Shown here in pieces: positions 17,057-25,470 of a stretch of DNA of 64,000 nucleotides. The notes below the pieces were generated by a model, which was not told the origin of the DNA, did not search any database, and worked only from the letters and a program-made list of their open reading frames with translations. The stretch's first letter is position 1. Every line of letters starts with the position of its first letter. The position numbers and the translations under genes were made by a program. This DNA comes from an uncultured Clostridia bacterium (GTDB lineage Bacteria; Bacillota; Clostridia; Christensenellales; Borkfalkiaceae), in NCBI GenBank assembly GCA_947625025.1, contig CANQMQ010000004.1:29726-93725 (forward strand), in the 5' to 3' direction.

Positions 17057-17866
17057 ATGGAAGAGAGAAAGCTTGTAAGTTGTTTGGGGCCGGAGGGAAG
17101 TTTCTCTCACCGTGCCGCCGCTCTCATGCGGCCCGACTGTGAATTGATTTTATGCCAAAATTTTGCAACGGCCGTACATAAACTCACTTCGGGGGAAGTG
17201 GATTACTGCGTCCTTCCCATCGAGAACTCCCTCAACGGGGGCGTCCTCGAATGCCTCGATATCTTGGAACGGGAGGATATCTTCGGTACGGAGGAATTTC
17301 TGCTCGCCGTAGACCACCGCCTCGCCACCCTCGAAGGGGTAAAGCCGGAGGATATCCGCTGTATCTATTCGCACATTCAGGCCATTGCGCAGTGCTCGCA
17401 GTACATTCAGAAGAACTTTTCGGGCGTCAAGGTGATGTCTACCTCCTCCACGAGCGAGAGCCTCTCCCTGCTCGACCGCCATTCCGCGGGCATCGTGGGC
17501 GCCCACATCAAGCGGGAGGGCGTCGTCCTCTCCGAGGAAAACATTGCAGACAACAAGAGCAATTTCACCCGCTTCCTCCTGGTAGAGCGCAGGAACAAGA
17601 TCCCGGAAAAGAGCGCGATGGTGTTTTTCAGCGCCCTCTGCCGCGATTCGGACCGCCCGGGCTCCCTCTTGGGGCTCCTCAAGATCTTTCAGCGGCACGG
17701 CATCAACCTCACGAGGATCGAGAGCAGACCCGTAAAGGATGCCTTCGGGAAGTACCGCTTCTTCATCGAGATCGCGGGGGACATCGGAAGCGATTGGGTG
17801 AAGAGAGCGCTCGCGGAGGCCGAGAACTACTGTTCGCAGTACAAGCTCCTCGGGGCGTACAACTAA
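17057..17866 (+). CDS. pheA: Prephenate dehydratase with ACT domain
   Basis: Converts prephenate to phenylpyruvate for phenylalanine synthesis. The 269 residues split into the PDT domain (GPEGSFSHRAA at the start, IENSLNGGV, SHIQAIAQC, and the catalytic NFTRFLLV near 177) and a C-terminal ACT domain (RPGSLLGLLKIFQRHGINLTRIESRP) that normally binds phenylalanine for feedback inhibition. There is no chorismate mutase domain, so that activity must come from elsewhere. It converges with ylbJ, and the two genes share their last four bases. Confidence 0.95.
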   Translation: MEERKLVSCLGPEGSFSHRAAALMRPDCELILCQNFATAVHKLTSGEVDYCVLPIENSLNGGVLECLDILEREDIFGTEEFLLAVDHRLATLEGVKPEDIRCIYSHIQAIAQCSQYIQKNFSGVKVMSTSSTSESLSLLDRHSAGIVGAHIKREGVVLSEENIADNKSNFTRFLLVERRNKIPEKSAMVFFSALCRDSDRPGSLLGLLKIFQRHGINLTRIESRPVKDAFGKYRFFIEIAGDIGSDWVKRALAEAENYCSQYKLLGAYN

Positions 17867-18798
17867 ATAAGAAGGAGCGCAAGCCCGTAGGCGATACCCG
17901 CCGCGATTGCCCCCTGCAACGCCTTGATGAGGAGAAAGGGCAGGGCGGGAATGTGGATGCGGGAGAGGAAGGTGAGCTGTTGCACGAGGACGCACAGCCC
18001 CCCGAAGGTCACAAGGAAGGCACAGAGGGCAATGGAAAGCGCGGAGGGCATTTTGGCAAGGAGGGCACAGCCCGTCGTCATTTCGAGAAGCCCCCGCACC
18101 ACGGCCTCTATGAGAGGCGGGAGGGAAAAGAAGGCACCCATGTCCGCGATCATCTGTCCAAACGCGTAAAAAATGGCAATGGCTCCGCCCACCGTCAGCA
18201 CCGATAGCACGCTCCCCGAGAGCGCTTCCCCGAGGGTTACGGGCGGGCTCGCCTCCTGAAGATACGGCCTTACGGCTACGGGCTTTGCCGTAAACCGCAA
18301 CAAAAAACACACGAGGCCTACGCCGAGAAGGTGGGAAAGATAGAGGATCCACCCCACGGCAGGGCTCAAAAACATGCCGCTTCCCACCACGCCCACGAGG
18401 AAGGCGGGCCCGGACGTCGTCGAAAGACACACCACGCGAAACTTCTCTTCCTCCGAGATCCTGCCCCTTAAGGCAAGCTCCGAAACCGTCTTTGCCCCGA
18501 CGGGGTAGCCCGAGGTCATAGAGAGCAGGCCCGCCATCGCACCCTCTCCCGAAATGCGGAAGAGCCCCCTTGCGGGCGGGGCAAACAGCTTTGTTACCTT
18601 CTTGAAGAGGTCGAGCTCGGTGAGAAGGGTGGTGAGGAAGAGAAAGGGCAAAGTAGCGGGGAGTACGCTCACCGCCCACAGCGAAATTCCGTCCCGAACG
18701 CTCTTCGCATAGCGGGCGGGAAAGAGGAGAAAGAGGAGGGTAGCCGTAAGAAGGAGAAGCGCCTTCCACGCCGCCCCCCAAACGGCACGGGCTTTCAT
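17863..18798 (-). CDS. ylbJ: YlbJ-like sporulation integral membrane protein (nucleoside-recognition/gate family)
   Basis: A 311-residue polytopic membrane protein. Eight or more hydrophobic segments alternate through the protein, with conserved patches SLWAVSVLPATLPFLFLT, GLLSMTSGYPVGAKTVSEL, CLSTTSGPAFLVGVVGSGM and a final hydrophobic half with LCVLVQQLTFLS. This matches YlbJ of Bacillus, needed for sporulation after engulfment, in the wider gate-domain family. The ATG at 18798 (MKARAVWG) is chosen because the membrane domain begins there; the open extension upstream would overlap the divergent patatin gene. It lies between coaD and a YlbK-type patatin as in Bacillus, but inverted. Confidence 0.85.
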   Translation of the reverse strand: MKARAVWGAAWKALLLLTATLLFLLFPARYAKSVRDGISLWAVSVLPATLPFLFLTTLLTELDLFKKVTKLFAPPARGLFRISGEGAMAGLLSMTSGYPVGAKTVSELALRGRISEEEKFRVVCLSTTSGPAFLVGVVGSGMFLSPAVGWILYLSHLLGVGLVCFLLRFTAKPVAVRPYLQEASPPVTLGEALSGSVLSVLTVGGAIAIFYAFGQMIADMGAFFSLPPLIEAVVRGLLEMTTGCALLAKMPSALSIALCAFLVTFGGLCVLVQQLTFLSRIHIPALPFLLIKALQGAIAAGIAYGLALLLI

Positions 18799-18829
18799 AC
18801 TCAAAAGATATGCACAAGGCAGGTACAAT

Positions 18830-19624
18830 ATGAAGAAGTTAGGTTTGGCACTCGGTTCGGGCGGTTCGCGCGGCGTCGCGCACATCGGCTTTTTACAGGC
18901 GCTCGAGGAAGCGGGCATCCGTGCGGATTACGTCACGGGCTGCTCGATGGGCTCCATCGTGGGCGCATGCTACTGCGCGGGGGCGACGCCCGCCGCCATG
19001 AAGGAGGCCGTCATTTGCCTCAAACTCGGAGACCTCGCCGCCCTCAACGTGATGCCCCTCCGCAGCAACGGCCTCATGAAAATGACGAAGGCGAGAAAGC
19101 GCATTGTGGATTTCATCGGGGAGAAGGATTTCTCCGAACTCAAAATTCCCTTCAAATGCGTTGCGACCGACCTCATCCAAGGCAAAGTCGTCGTCCTCGA
19201 CGAGGGGAGCGTCGTCGATGCCGCCCTCGCCTCGAGCTCCATCCCGGGGGCGTTTACGCCCGCCTCCATCGGGGAGCACACCATGCTCGTGGACGGCGGG
19301 ATCTTAGAGCGGGTCCCCGCGCATCTCCTCCGCCCGATGGGGGCCGAAGTGGTGGTGGCGGTAGACGTCCTCGGCAACCTCATGGTGGAGAAGGAGGTCA
19401 AGGGCAACCTCGTCGATACGCTGCTTCGCTGTATCGACATCATGGATACCCGCAACACCCAGCGCAAGCATGCCGCCCGTAAGCATTCGGTGGACCTCTG
19501 GCTTGAACCCGAGCTCGGCGGCATGGACCAATACCGCGTCAAGGACCTCGATTTTGCCTACGATAAGGGGTACGAACTCGGGGTAGCACACAGGGATGAG
19601 ATCATGGCCCTCTTGCAAGACTGA
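18830..19624 (+). CDS. Patatin-like phospholipase (YlbK-like)
   Basis: A 264-residue serine hydrolase of the patatin family. GSGGSRG is at residues 9-15, GCSMG has Ser39 as nucleophile, and the catalytic Asp is in DGGILERVP near residue 155. Its closeness to rsmD, coaD and ylbJ mirrors the Bacillus ylbH-ylbI-ylbJ-ylbK order, so it is the better YlbK equivalent of the two patatins here. The start has only a weak AGGCAGG upstream. Its stop codon shares one base with the rarA start. Confidence 0.9.
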   Translation: MKKLGLALGSGGSRGVAHIGFLQALEEAGIRADYVTGCSMGSIVGACYCAGATPAAMKEAVICLKLGDLAALNVMPLRSNGLMKMTKARKRIVDFIGEKDFSELKIPFKCVATDLIQGKVVVLDEGSVVDAALASSSIPGAFTPASIGEHTMLVDGGILERVPAHLLRPMGAEVVVAVDVLGNLMVEKEVKGNLVDTLLRCIDIMDTRNTQRKHAARKHSVDLWLEPELGGMDQYRVKDLDFAYDKGYELGVAHRDEIMALLQD

Positions 19625-20886
19625 TGGATCTTTTCGACTTTAACGACAACGAGGAGCGCGCGAAGCCGCTTGCGGAGCGCATGCGGGCCACCACGCTCAA
19701 AGATTTTGTGGGGCAGAGCCATCTCGTTTCGGAGGGCTCTCTCCTGCGCAGGGCCATCTCCTCGGACCGCTTGGGGAGCTGTATCTTTTGGGGCCCTCCG
19801 GGGTGCGGCAAGACGACGCTTGCAAACGTCATTGCCGCGCAGACGCATGCCGACTTCATCCGCCTCAATGCGGTGAGTTCGGGCGTCGCCGATGTCAAGA
19901 AGGCGGTGGAGCAGGCCTCGTACAGCCTGAAGGCTTCGGGTAGGCGTACCTACCTCCTCCTCGACGAGTGCCACCGCTTCAACAAGACGCAGTCGGACTC
20001 CCTGCTTCCCGCCATCGAACAGGGCACCATCCTCTTTATCGGGTCTACCACGGAGAATCCGTATGCCTCCATGACGCCCGCGATCGTCTCCCGATGCCGC
20101 GTGTTCCACTTCGAAGCGCTCACGGCGGGGGAGATACGGGGGGCGCTCGAGAGGGCGCTTGCCGATAAGCGCAAGGGGCTCGGGAACTATGGGGCTACGG
20201 TGGAGGATGCCGCCCTCGATCACCTCTCCCAAGCGGCGGGAGGGGATTTGCGCACTGCTTACAACGCCTTGGAGCTCGCCGTGCTCACCACGCCCCCCGA
20301 TCCCGAGGGGCACATCCGCGTCACCCTCGCGGATGCCGAGCAATCCATCCAGCGCAAGGCGCTCTCCTATAATCAGGATCTCTATTACGATATCCTCTCC
20401 GCATTCTGTAAATCGTTGCGGGGAAGCGATGCGACGGCGGCGCTCTACTACGCCTTCCGCCTCATCGAGGGCGGGTGCGATCCTCTCCTCGTCATTCGTC
20501 GGCTCATCGCGCATGCCGCGGAGGATGTAGGCATGGAAGATCCGCAAGCCCTCCTCATGGCGACCGCTGCGCTCACCGCCTATCAGAACATGGGGGCGCC
20601 CGAAGGCCTCCTCCCGCTCACCGAGGCCATCATCTACGTCTGCGAGGCCAAAAAGAGCAACGCAGTCGTGCTCGCCATGGAGGCCGCCCAAAGGGACGCC
20701 CGAGAAAACAGCGACGACGCCATTCCGCCCTACTTAAAGGATAGCTCCTTCGGGAGCAAGGAGATGAAGGCGGAGAGCGCTCGGTATAAGTATCCCCACG
20801 ATTACGGCGGCTACGTCGAACAGCAATATCTTCCCGATAGCCTGAAGGATAGGTGTTACTATAAAAAGAAGCAGGAGAATAACTGA
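19624..20886 (+). CDS. rarA: Replication-associated recombination protein A (AAA+ ATPase)
   Basis: A 420-residue RarA/MgsA ATPase that acts at stalled replication forks and is related to clamp loaders and RuvB. It has an N-terminal LAERMRATTLKDFVGQSHLV box, Walker A GPPGCGKTT near residue 60, Walker B LLLDECHRF near 115, sensor 1 GSTTENPYAS, and a C-terminal tetramerisation region with the conserved YPHDYGGYVEQQYLPD. No separate ribosome binding site is needed because translation is coupled to the patatin stop. Confidence 0.95.
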   Translation: MDLFDFNDNEERAKPLAERMRATTLKDFVGQSHLVSEGSLLRRAISSDRLGSCIFWGPPGCGKTTLANVIAAQTHADFIRLNAVSSGVADVKKAVEQASYSLKASGRRTYLLLDECHRFNKTQSDSLLPAIEQGTILFIGSTTENPYASMTPAIVSRCRVFHFEALTAGEIRGALERALADKRKGLGNYGATVEDAALDHLSQAAGGDLRTAYNALELAVLTTPPDPEGHIRVTLADAEQSIQRKALSYNQDLYYDILSAFCKSLRGSDATAALYYAFRLIEGGCDPLLVIRRLIAHAAEDVGMEDPQALLMATAALTAYQNMGAPEGLLPLTEAIIYVCEAKKSNAVVLAMEAAQRDARENSDDAIPPYLKDSSFGSKEMKAESARYKYPHDYGGYVEQQYLPDSLKDRCYYKKKQENN

Positions 20887-20887
20887 G

Positions 20888-20911
20888 AGGGGACCGTTTA
20901 CAAGGGCCCCT
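20888..20911 (+). terminator. Hairpin after rarA without a T tract
   Basis: AGGGG-A-CC pairs with GG-G-CCCCT around the loop GTTTACAA, starting one base after the rarA stop codon. One mismatch interrupts the stem. There is no run of T, so it may be an mRNA 3'-end stabiliser rather than a true intrinsic terminator. Confidence 0.4.
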
Positions 20912-21052
20912 TCAAGAGACGAAATCATATGTACGCGCCGCGCGCACCCGCGTGCAATTTATGAAAATAAATTTCACTATGTAAAACAACAAATTGCATT
21001 TCAGTATGTAAACTTTTTCATCTATATTTTCATTTTGAACATGAGAAAAAAT

Positions 21053-21085
21053 GCGGACTGCAAGAGAGGCAGCCCGCGTTTTTTT
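21053..21085 (+). terminator. Rho-independent terminator
   Basis: GCGGACTGC (21053-21061) and GCAGCCCGC (21069-21077) form a nine-base stem with one mismatch and a seven-base loop, followed by G and seven T. It insulates the polysaccharide locus from the rarA transcription unit. Confidence 0.8.
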
Positions 21086-21307
21086 GTAGATTTTTGGCAA
21101 TTTTTAACGATTTTATCCACAAATTTAACAATTTTCCCAAAAATTCCCTTTAAGAATGTTTGAAACAATCGTTTATTCAAGAAGTTCGATTGCGACGAAT
21201 CCACATGTCACCGAAAACAATTTTCATGTTCAATGTTGTATAAAAACATTAAAATGAAAATACAAAATCATTTCGAATGAAATATTGAGAAGGAAGAGGT
21301 GCCCATA

Positions 21308-22492
21308 ATGAAAAAGAATATCATTGCCGTCGTGCTTCTGCTTCTGCTTTCTGCCGTTTTCTGCTTCGGCTGTACGCCAACGGAGCCCGAAACGCCGTCC
21401 GAACCCGAACCGCCCGCGGCGGAAGTTACGCCCGTCAAGTTGGAAGCCAAGGGCGGGAAAGCACAGTTCGAATGGGGGGAAGCGTTCTCCTCGGAGGGGC
21501 TCACCGTTACGGTCACCTATTCGGATTCGACCACCAAGACCCTGACGGCGTCCGAGTACAAGGTCTCCTCGGTGCTCTACAACGCGGAGCGCGAAGGGGA
21601 CTATAACATCCAGGTCACCCATAAGAACCTCAAGACCAAGTATACCGTACACGTCGGCCCGCGCCCCGAAAATTTGCCGCGGGATTGGAAGGAGGACGGA
21701 GTGTTGCGCATCCTCATGATCGGGAACAGTTATTCGGACGACGCGATAGAGTACGTCGGATCGATCGCACAGTCGCTCAACGTGCAGATAAGCCTCGGGA
21801 ATCTCTACATCGGGAACTGCTCGCTCATTCAGCATCTCACCAATCTCAAGAACAATGCGGCAAACTATGAGTACCGCACCTTCAGCGCAGATACGAATTT
21901 TGCGTGGAAGAATACGAAGAACTATTCGGCAAACGCCGCAATCGAACTTGAGGATTGGGATTTCATCTCCCTGCAGCAGAACAGTACCGAAACGGGGCAC
22001 CCGGATAGTTATTCGACGCTCGACGAGCTCATCCCGCTCGTACGCCAACACAATTCGACGGCGACCCTCGTATGGCATATGCCTTGGGCGGATGCGTTCG
22101 ATTCCCAATACTCTGTATTTGCGACGTACGGCAAGGATATGATCGGCATGTATAATGCGTACGTCAGCGCTACTAAGGATAGGATCTTGACGCGTCCCGA
22201 GTTCTCTGCCGTGCTCCCGACGGGAACCGCCATTCAGAATGCGCGCACTTCCTTCCTCGGCGTCAAAGGGGATATCCTCAACCGTGACGGCCATCACCTC
22301 TCATACTCCATCGGAAGGTATATTGCAAGCCTTACCGTATTTGCAAAACTTTCCGGAGTAGATATCTCGGGCTTGACGTGGGCGCCCGCAGGCGTGACCG
22401 AAGCCCAAAAGCGCGTTGCTCTCGAATCTGCGATGAATGCGATCTCCTCCCCCTACGCAATCACGCAATCGAAAATTACCTCCGAGAGTTGA
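21308..22492 (+). CDS. Lipoprotein with Ig-like domain and DUF4886/SGNH-type domain
   Basis: A 394-residue secreted lipoprotein. The signal peptide is MKKNIIAVVLLLLLSAVFC with a lipobox ending FGC at about residue 22. A Pro/Glu spacer is followed by a bacterial Ig-like domain (about 45-120, EAFSSEGLTVTVTYSDS) and then a DUF4886 domain beginning ILMIGNSYSDDAIEYV, which resembles the GDS block of SGNH esterases; DGHHLSYSIGRY near residue 320 could supply the Asp-His pair. The ATG follows GGAAGAGG by eight bases. It lies apart from the main operon, in the orientation convergent to the AraC gene. A surface carbohydrate esterase role is inference. Confidence 0.82.
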   Translation: MKKNIIAVVLLLLLSAVFCFGCTPTEPETPSEPEPPAAEVTPVKLEAKGGKAQFEWGEAFSSEGLTVTVTYSDSTTKTLTASEYKVSSVLYNAEREGDYNIQVTHKNLKTKYTVHVGPRPENLPRDWKEDGVLRILMIGNSYSDDAIEYVGSIAQSLNVQISLGNLYIGNCSLIQHLTNLKNNAANYEYRTFSADTNFAWKNTKNYSANAAIELEDWDFISLQQNSTETGHPDSYSTLDELIPLVRQHNSTATLVWHMPWADAFDSQYSVFATYGKDMIGMYNAYVSATKDRILTRPEFSAVLPTGTAIQNARTSFLGVKGDILNRDGHHLSYSIGRYIASLTVFAKLSGVDISGLTWAPAGVTEAQKRVALESAMNAISSPYAITQSKITSES

Positions 22493-22496
22493 CGCC

Positions 22497-22538
22497 GCAA
22501 CAAAGACCGCGTCGGTTTCGGCGCGGTCTCTTTGTTGC
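22497..22538. terminator. Long convergent hairpin between the DUF4886 gene and araC-type gene
   Basis: GCAACAAAGACCGCG (22497-22511) pairs with CGCGGTC-TC-TTTGTTGC (22522-22538): fifteen base pairs with a two-base bulge and a ten-base loop. It lies between the two convergent stop codons and has no long T tract on either side. Likely a shared bidirectional transcription end. Confidence 0.7.
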
Positions 22539-22551
22539 AAATTCAATAAAT

Positions 22552-23448
22552 TTAGACGGGGGGGGGGTATAATGGCTTAATTTCGGCGGACCGCTTGCGG
22601 TACGCCGACGGCGAAAGACCCGTCTTTCGCTTAAACAGGTTGGAGAAGTAAAATTCGTCTGAAAAGGCGAGCCGCTCTGCGATATCCGCGATCGAATAAT
22701 TGGTGCGCTGCAGGAGGGATTTCGCCCGCTCGATCTTGTGGTTGAGGACGTATTGGTACGGGGTCCCGCCGTAGAACTTCTCGAATTCGCGGTAGACGGA
22801 CGACTTGGAAATGTATAATTTTGCCGCAATTTCGTCGATATCCGCCTTCCCGTAGATGGCCTCGTCGAGCAGGTCCTTGATTTTAAGCGCAAGCGCGGAT
22901 TCCGAATTGGTGCGCGCTTCGAATTGGATACGCTCGGAGATCGTTATAAGGATCTCGTTAAGGAAGCGGAGCACGGGGAAGCAGAGATGGTTGTTGTTCG
23001 GCGTCTCCTTCGCGATCCGAAAGATGTCCATCATCTGTTCGCTGCAGGGAATGCCGCGGATGATGGGCTTATCGTCGAGTTCCAGCCCCTTCAAAAACGA
23101 GGGCATCCAGTCGCAGAAGAAGTTGATCCAGACGAGTTTGAAGGGATTTTCGGCGTCGGGATAGTAGGTATGGCGGCTGCCGGGGGAGAGGAGCACCGTA
23201 TCGCAGGGGTTGAGCTCATACTCCGTTCCGCTGTAAATGAGCGTTCCGCGCCCCTCGAGAACATGGAAGAGCACGAAGTGGTCACAGCATTCGCGGGAAA
23301 TGTAGTATTGGGGATTGGGCGGCGTGATGCCCGCGATATCGAGCACGAGGGGCACGTTTTCATCGGGACAGTAGACGAATTGCTTGTCCTCGACTTCGGT
23401 ACCCCGCATGACGACGTTGGTCCCGCCGAGAAAGACGACGTGCGGCAT
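22552..23448 (-). CDS. AraC-family transcriptional regulator
   Basis: A 298-residue regulator with an N-terminal cupin sugar-sensing domain (about 20-140: FVLFHVLEGRGTLIYSGTEYELNPCDTVLLSPGSRHTYYP) and a C-terminal double helix-turn-helix (about 195-295: IDEIAAKLYISKSSVYREF, then NYSIADIAERLAFSDEFYFSNLFKRKTGLSPSAYRK). The ATG at 23448 has GAGGAG 15 bases upstream, a long spacing. It is divergent from the ABC transporter operon and is the obvious candidate regulator of the locus. The last codons include a run of ten C on the coding strand, giving a Tyr-Pro-Pro-Pro-Val end. Confidence 0.92.
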   Translation of the reverse strand: MPHVVFLGGTNVVMRGTEVEDKQFVYCPDENVPLVLDIAGITPPNPQYYISRECCDHFVLFHVLEGRGTLIYSGTEYELNPCDTVLLSPGSRHTYYPDAENPFKLVWINFFCDWMPSFLKGLELDDKPIIRGIPCSEQMMDIFRIAKETPNNNHLCFPVLRFLNEILITISERIQFEARTNSESALALKIKDLLDEAIYGKADIDEIAAKLYISKSSVYREFEKFYGGTPYQYVLNHKIERAKSLLQRTNYSIADIAERLAFSDEFYFSNLFKRKTGLSPSAYRKRSAEIKPLYPPPV

Positions 23449-23500
23449 AGCTTGTGGGCAAATCTCCTCATGCGTATTATTCGAAGATCCTACGAACGAT

Positions 23501-23529
23501 ATTATACTCAAAGTGAAGAAAAAAATCAA
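23501..23529 (-). promoter_or_regulatory. Promoter of the AraC-type regulator
   Basis: On the minus strand TTGATT (23529-23524) and TATAAT (23506-23501) are spaced by 17 bases. The -10 is consensus and the -35 matches four of six. The predicted leader is about 46 bases to the ATG at 23448. Confidence 0.6.
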
Positions 23530-23653
23530 CCGTTTGAATGAGAATTTCAAAAATGAAGCAAAATTTCTATTTTCGATGAAATTTACGATATTTTGCAGTC
23601 TCGCGGATAGCTTTTCGCATGATTGATAAATTTTGAAAGATAAGGAGGAAACA

Positions 23654-25459
23654 ATGAGCAAAAAGGTGAGAGCGATCGCACTTGCGGCCTGTGCCGTGCT
23701 CGCATGCTCCATCGCGGGCTGCGGGGGGAACGGCGGGCCGAACAACCCGAGCGGGCGCGGCAAGGTGCCGCTTACCGTCTGGGCGGTCGTCAACGAGAAC
23801 AACAAGACGACCTGGAACAAGATCGTCGCCGATTTCAACGCACAGAGCGAATCGTACACGGTGAAACTGATCCCCAAGACGAGCGGATATTCTGCCCAAC
23901 TCGGCGGTACCCTGAAGGGCAGCAACCCGCCCAACGTCGTCGAGATCGACGATAGATATTACAAGGGCTACGTCAACGAGGGGTATTTGACCGATCTCGA
24001 AGAATATTTCGTCGATAAGAAGGATGAGAGCGGAAATGTGGTCCGCGCGGCCTCCTCGCTCGACCTTTCGGATTTCTGGGAGACGGCGGTGACACGTTAC
24101 CGCTACCGCTACGACAAGGCGAGCCAAACGGGGTATTCGGGGGCGGAGGAACCCCTGCATGCGATCCCCATCGGGATCTCGCCCGGCGTGCTCTACTATA
24201 ATGCGACCGCGCTCAAAGCGGCGGACATCAACATCATCTCGGTTGACGAAAAGGACCTTGAAAGTTACAACCAAAAGAACTCGGCTTCCCTCCTTCCGCA
24301 CGGCTATTATGAGTACGATACAGCGCCCATGAGCGGGCTCACCGCCAAGAACGGCAAGTATCTCGTATTCAACAACCGTATCCCGATGAATTGGGACGAA
24401 CTCGTCACCGTCTCCAAATACTTCACGCGGTCGTACAATGCGAGTTCGCCCACGACGTACGGCTTCTTCAACGAATGGTGGTTCTCCTTCGGTTGGAGCG
24501 TCGGCGGTGACTGCCTCGAATGGGATTCCGCAAAGAACCAATACGTGATGGCGCTCGGCGAAGATACGCCCAACTATCTCGTGACGGGCACGGATGCGAT
24601 CACCGTCAACGGCAATTCTTATAGAGCGGGCGATCTTCTCTCCTATGAGGACAAACATTACGTCATCGACCACAACACGGATGCGACCGTAAAGGGCTAT
24701 CTCGATGCCAAGAACTTGTATCCGCTTCCCTCCATCCGCGATGCGTTCACCCTCTTTTTGCAACTGCCTCAGAGCACGGCAAAGCGGGTCACCGATGAGG
24801 ACGGCGGCAAGAACGGCTACGGCGTCTCGCCCACTCCGTCGATCATCGGAAATAAGTCCAAGATGAACCTGCTCACCTCCCGCGAAGTCGCTTTCGTCTG
24901 CGAGAATTACAGCGAAGCGTATTCCATCGGCAGAGGCATGTCGGGGCAGGGGCTCGAATGGGATATCGCGCCGCTCTACCAGTACCGTGAATACAACGCG
25001 GACGGCACGCTCAAGGAAGTCAACGGCACCGAAGTGAAGGGCAAGATGGCGACGCACTCCAACACGACGGGCTTTGCGATCCCCTCGAATGCCAAATCCA
25101 AGGACGGCGCCTTTGAATTTATCGAATACCTTGCGGGCCCCGCGGCGCAGGCGCTCCTCATGCGCGCCAACCTCAACGTCCCCAACCAAAAGAGCCTCGC
25201 CTATGGCGAAGAGTACATGGGGCTCACCGAGAACTACTTCGCGAACAACAAGCTCGCCATCCTCGAGGCGGTGGAGAGTTCTTCGGTCGGCGACTGGTCC
25301 TACCTCGAAAACGGCGAATGGGTCAACGTTTGGGCGAACGTGCTCAATACCGACGTCCGTAACGGCGACATGAAACTCGAAGAATTCTTTGCCAACGCTT
25401 GCATCACCAAGACGAATGACATCCTCAAGACGATGCGGGCGAAGAAGTATCACGGTTAA
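23654..25459 (+). CDS. ABC transporter solute-binding lipoprotein (family 1, oligosaccharide)
   Basis: A 601-residue extracellular binding lipoprotein. The signal peptide ends in the lipobox SIAGC at about residue 20, followed by a Gly/Asn/Pro linker. The mature part starts VPLTVWAVVNENNKTTWNKIVADFN and continues with NPPNVVEIDDRYYKGYVNEGYLTDLEEYF and a C-terminal GFAIPSNAKSKDGAFEFIEYLAGPAAQ, all typical of sugar-binding proteins. It is longer than the usual 400-450 residues, like the LplA/YtcQ group that binds larger glycans. The site AAGGAGGAA precedes the ATG. The two permease genes follow directly. Confidence 0.92.
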   Translation: MSKKVRAIALAACAVLACSIAGCGGNGGPNNPSGRGKVPLTVWAVVNENNKTTWNKIVADFNAQSESYTVKLIPKTSGYSAQLGGTLKGSNPPNVVEIDDRYYKGYVNEGYLTDLEEYFVDKKDESGNVVRAASSLDLSDFWETAVTRYRYRYDKASQTGYSGAEEPLHAIPIGISPGVLYYNATALKAADINIISVDEKDLESYNQKNSASLLPHGYYEYDTAPMSGLTAKNGKYLVFNNRIPMNWDELVTVSKYFTRSYNASSPTTYGFFNEWWFSFGWSVGGDCLEWDSAKNQYVMALGEDTPNYLVTGTDAITVNGNSYRAGDLLSYEDKHYVIDHNTDATVKGYLDAKNLYPLPSIRDAFTLFLQLPQSTAKRVTDEDGGKNGYGVSPTPSIIGNKSKMNLLTSREVAFVCENYSEAYSIGRGMSGQGLEWDIAPLYQYREYNADGTLKEVNGTEVKGKMATHSNTTGFAIPSNAKSKDGAFEFIEYLAGPAAQALLMRANLNVPNQKSLAYGEEYMGLTENYFANNKLAILEAVESSSVGDWSYLENGEWVNVWANVLNTDVRNGDMKLEEFFANACITKTNDILKTMRAKKYHG

Positions 25460-25470
25460 AGGAGGCTGGA

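Larger units (their letters stand above)
20887..21307. other. 421-base AT-rich intergenic region before the polysaccharide locus
   Basis: No gene is seen. It contains, in order: a GC-rich hairpin right after rarA (20888-20911); an 8-base inverted repeat TGCAATTT/AAATTGCA flanking a near-identical direct repeat ATTTCA(C/G)TATGTAAA at 20971 and 20998; a rho-independent terminator on the plus strand (21053-21085); and an AT-rich section with a TATAAA -10-like box at 21238-21243 lacking a good -35. The weak -35 would fit an activator-dependent promoter for the gene at 21308. Confidence 0.6.

Noticed and set aside
17150..18817. A 555-codon open frame on the minus strand across pheA and ylbJ
   Set aside because: It covers the antisense of pheA and a shifted frame of ylbJ, with biased low-complexity composition and no family motif. 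GC-rich DNA yields many such antisense frames.
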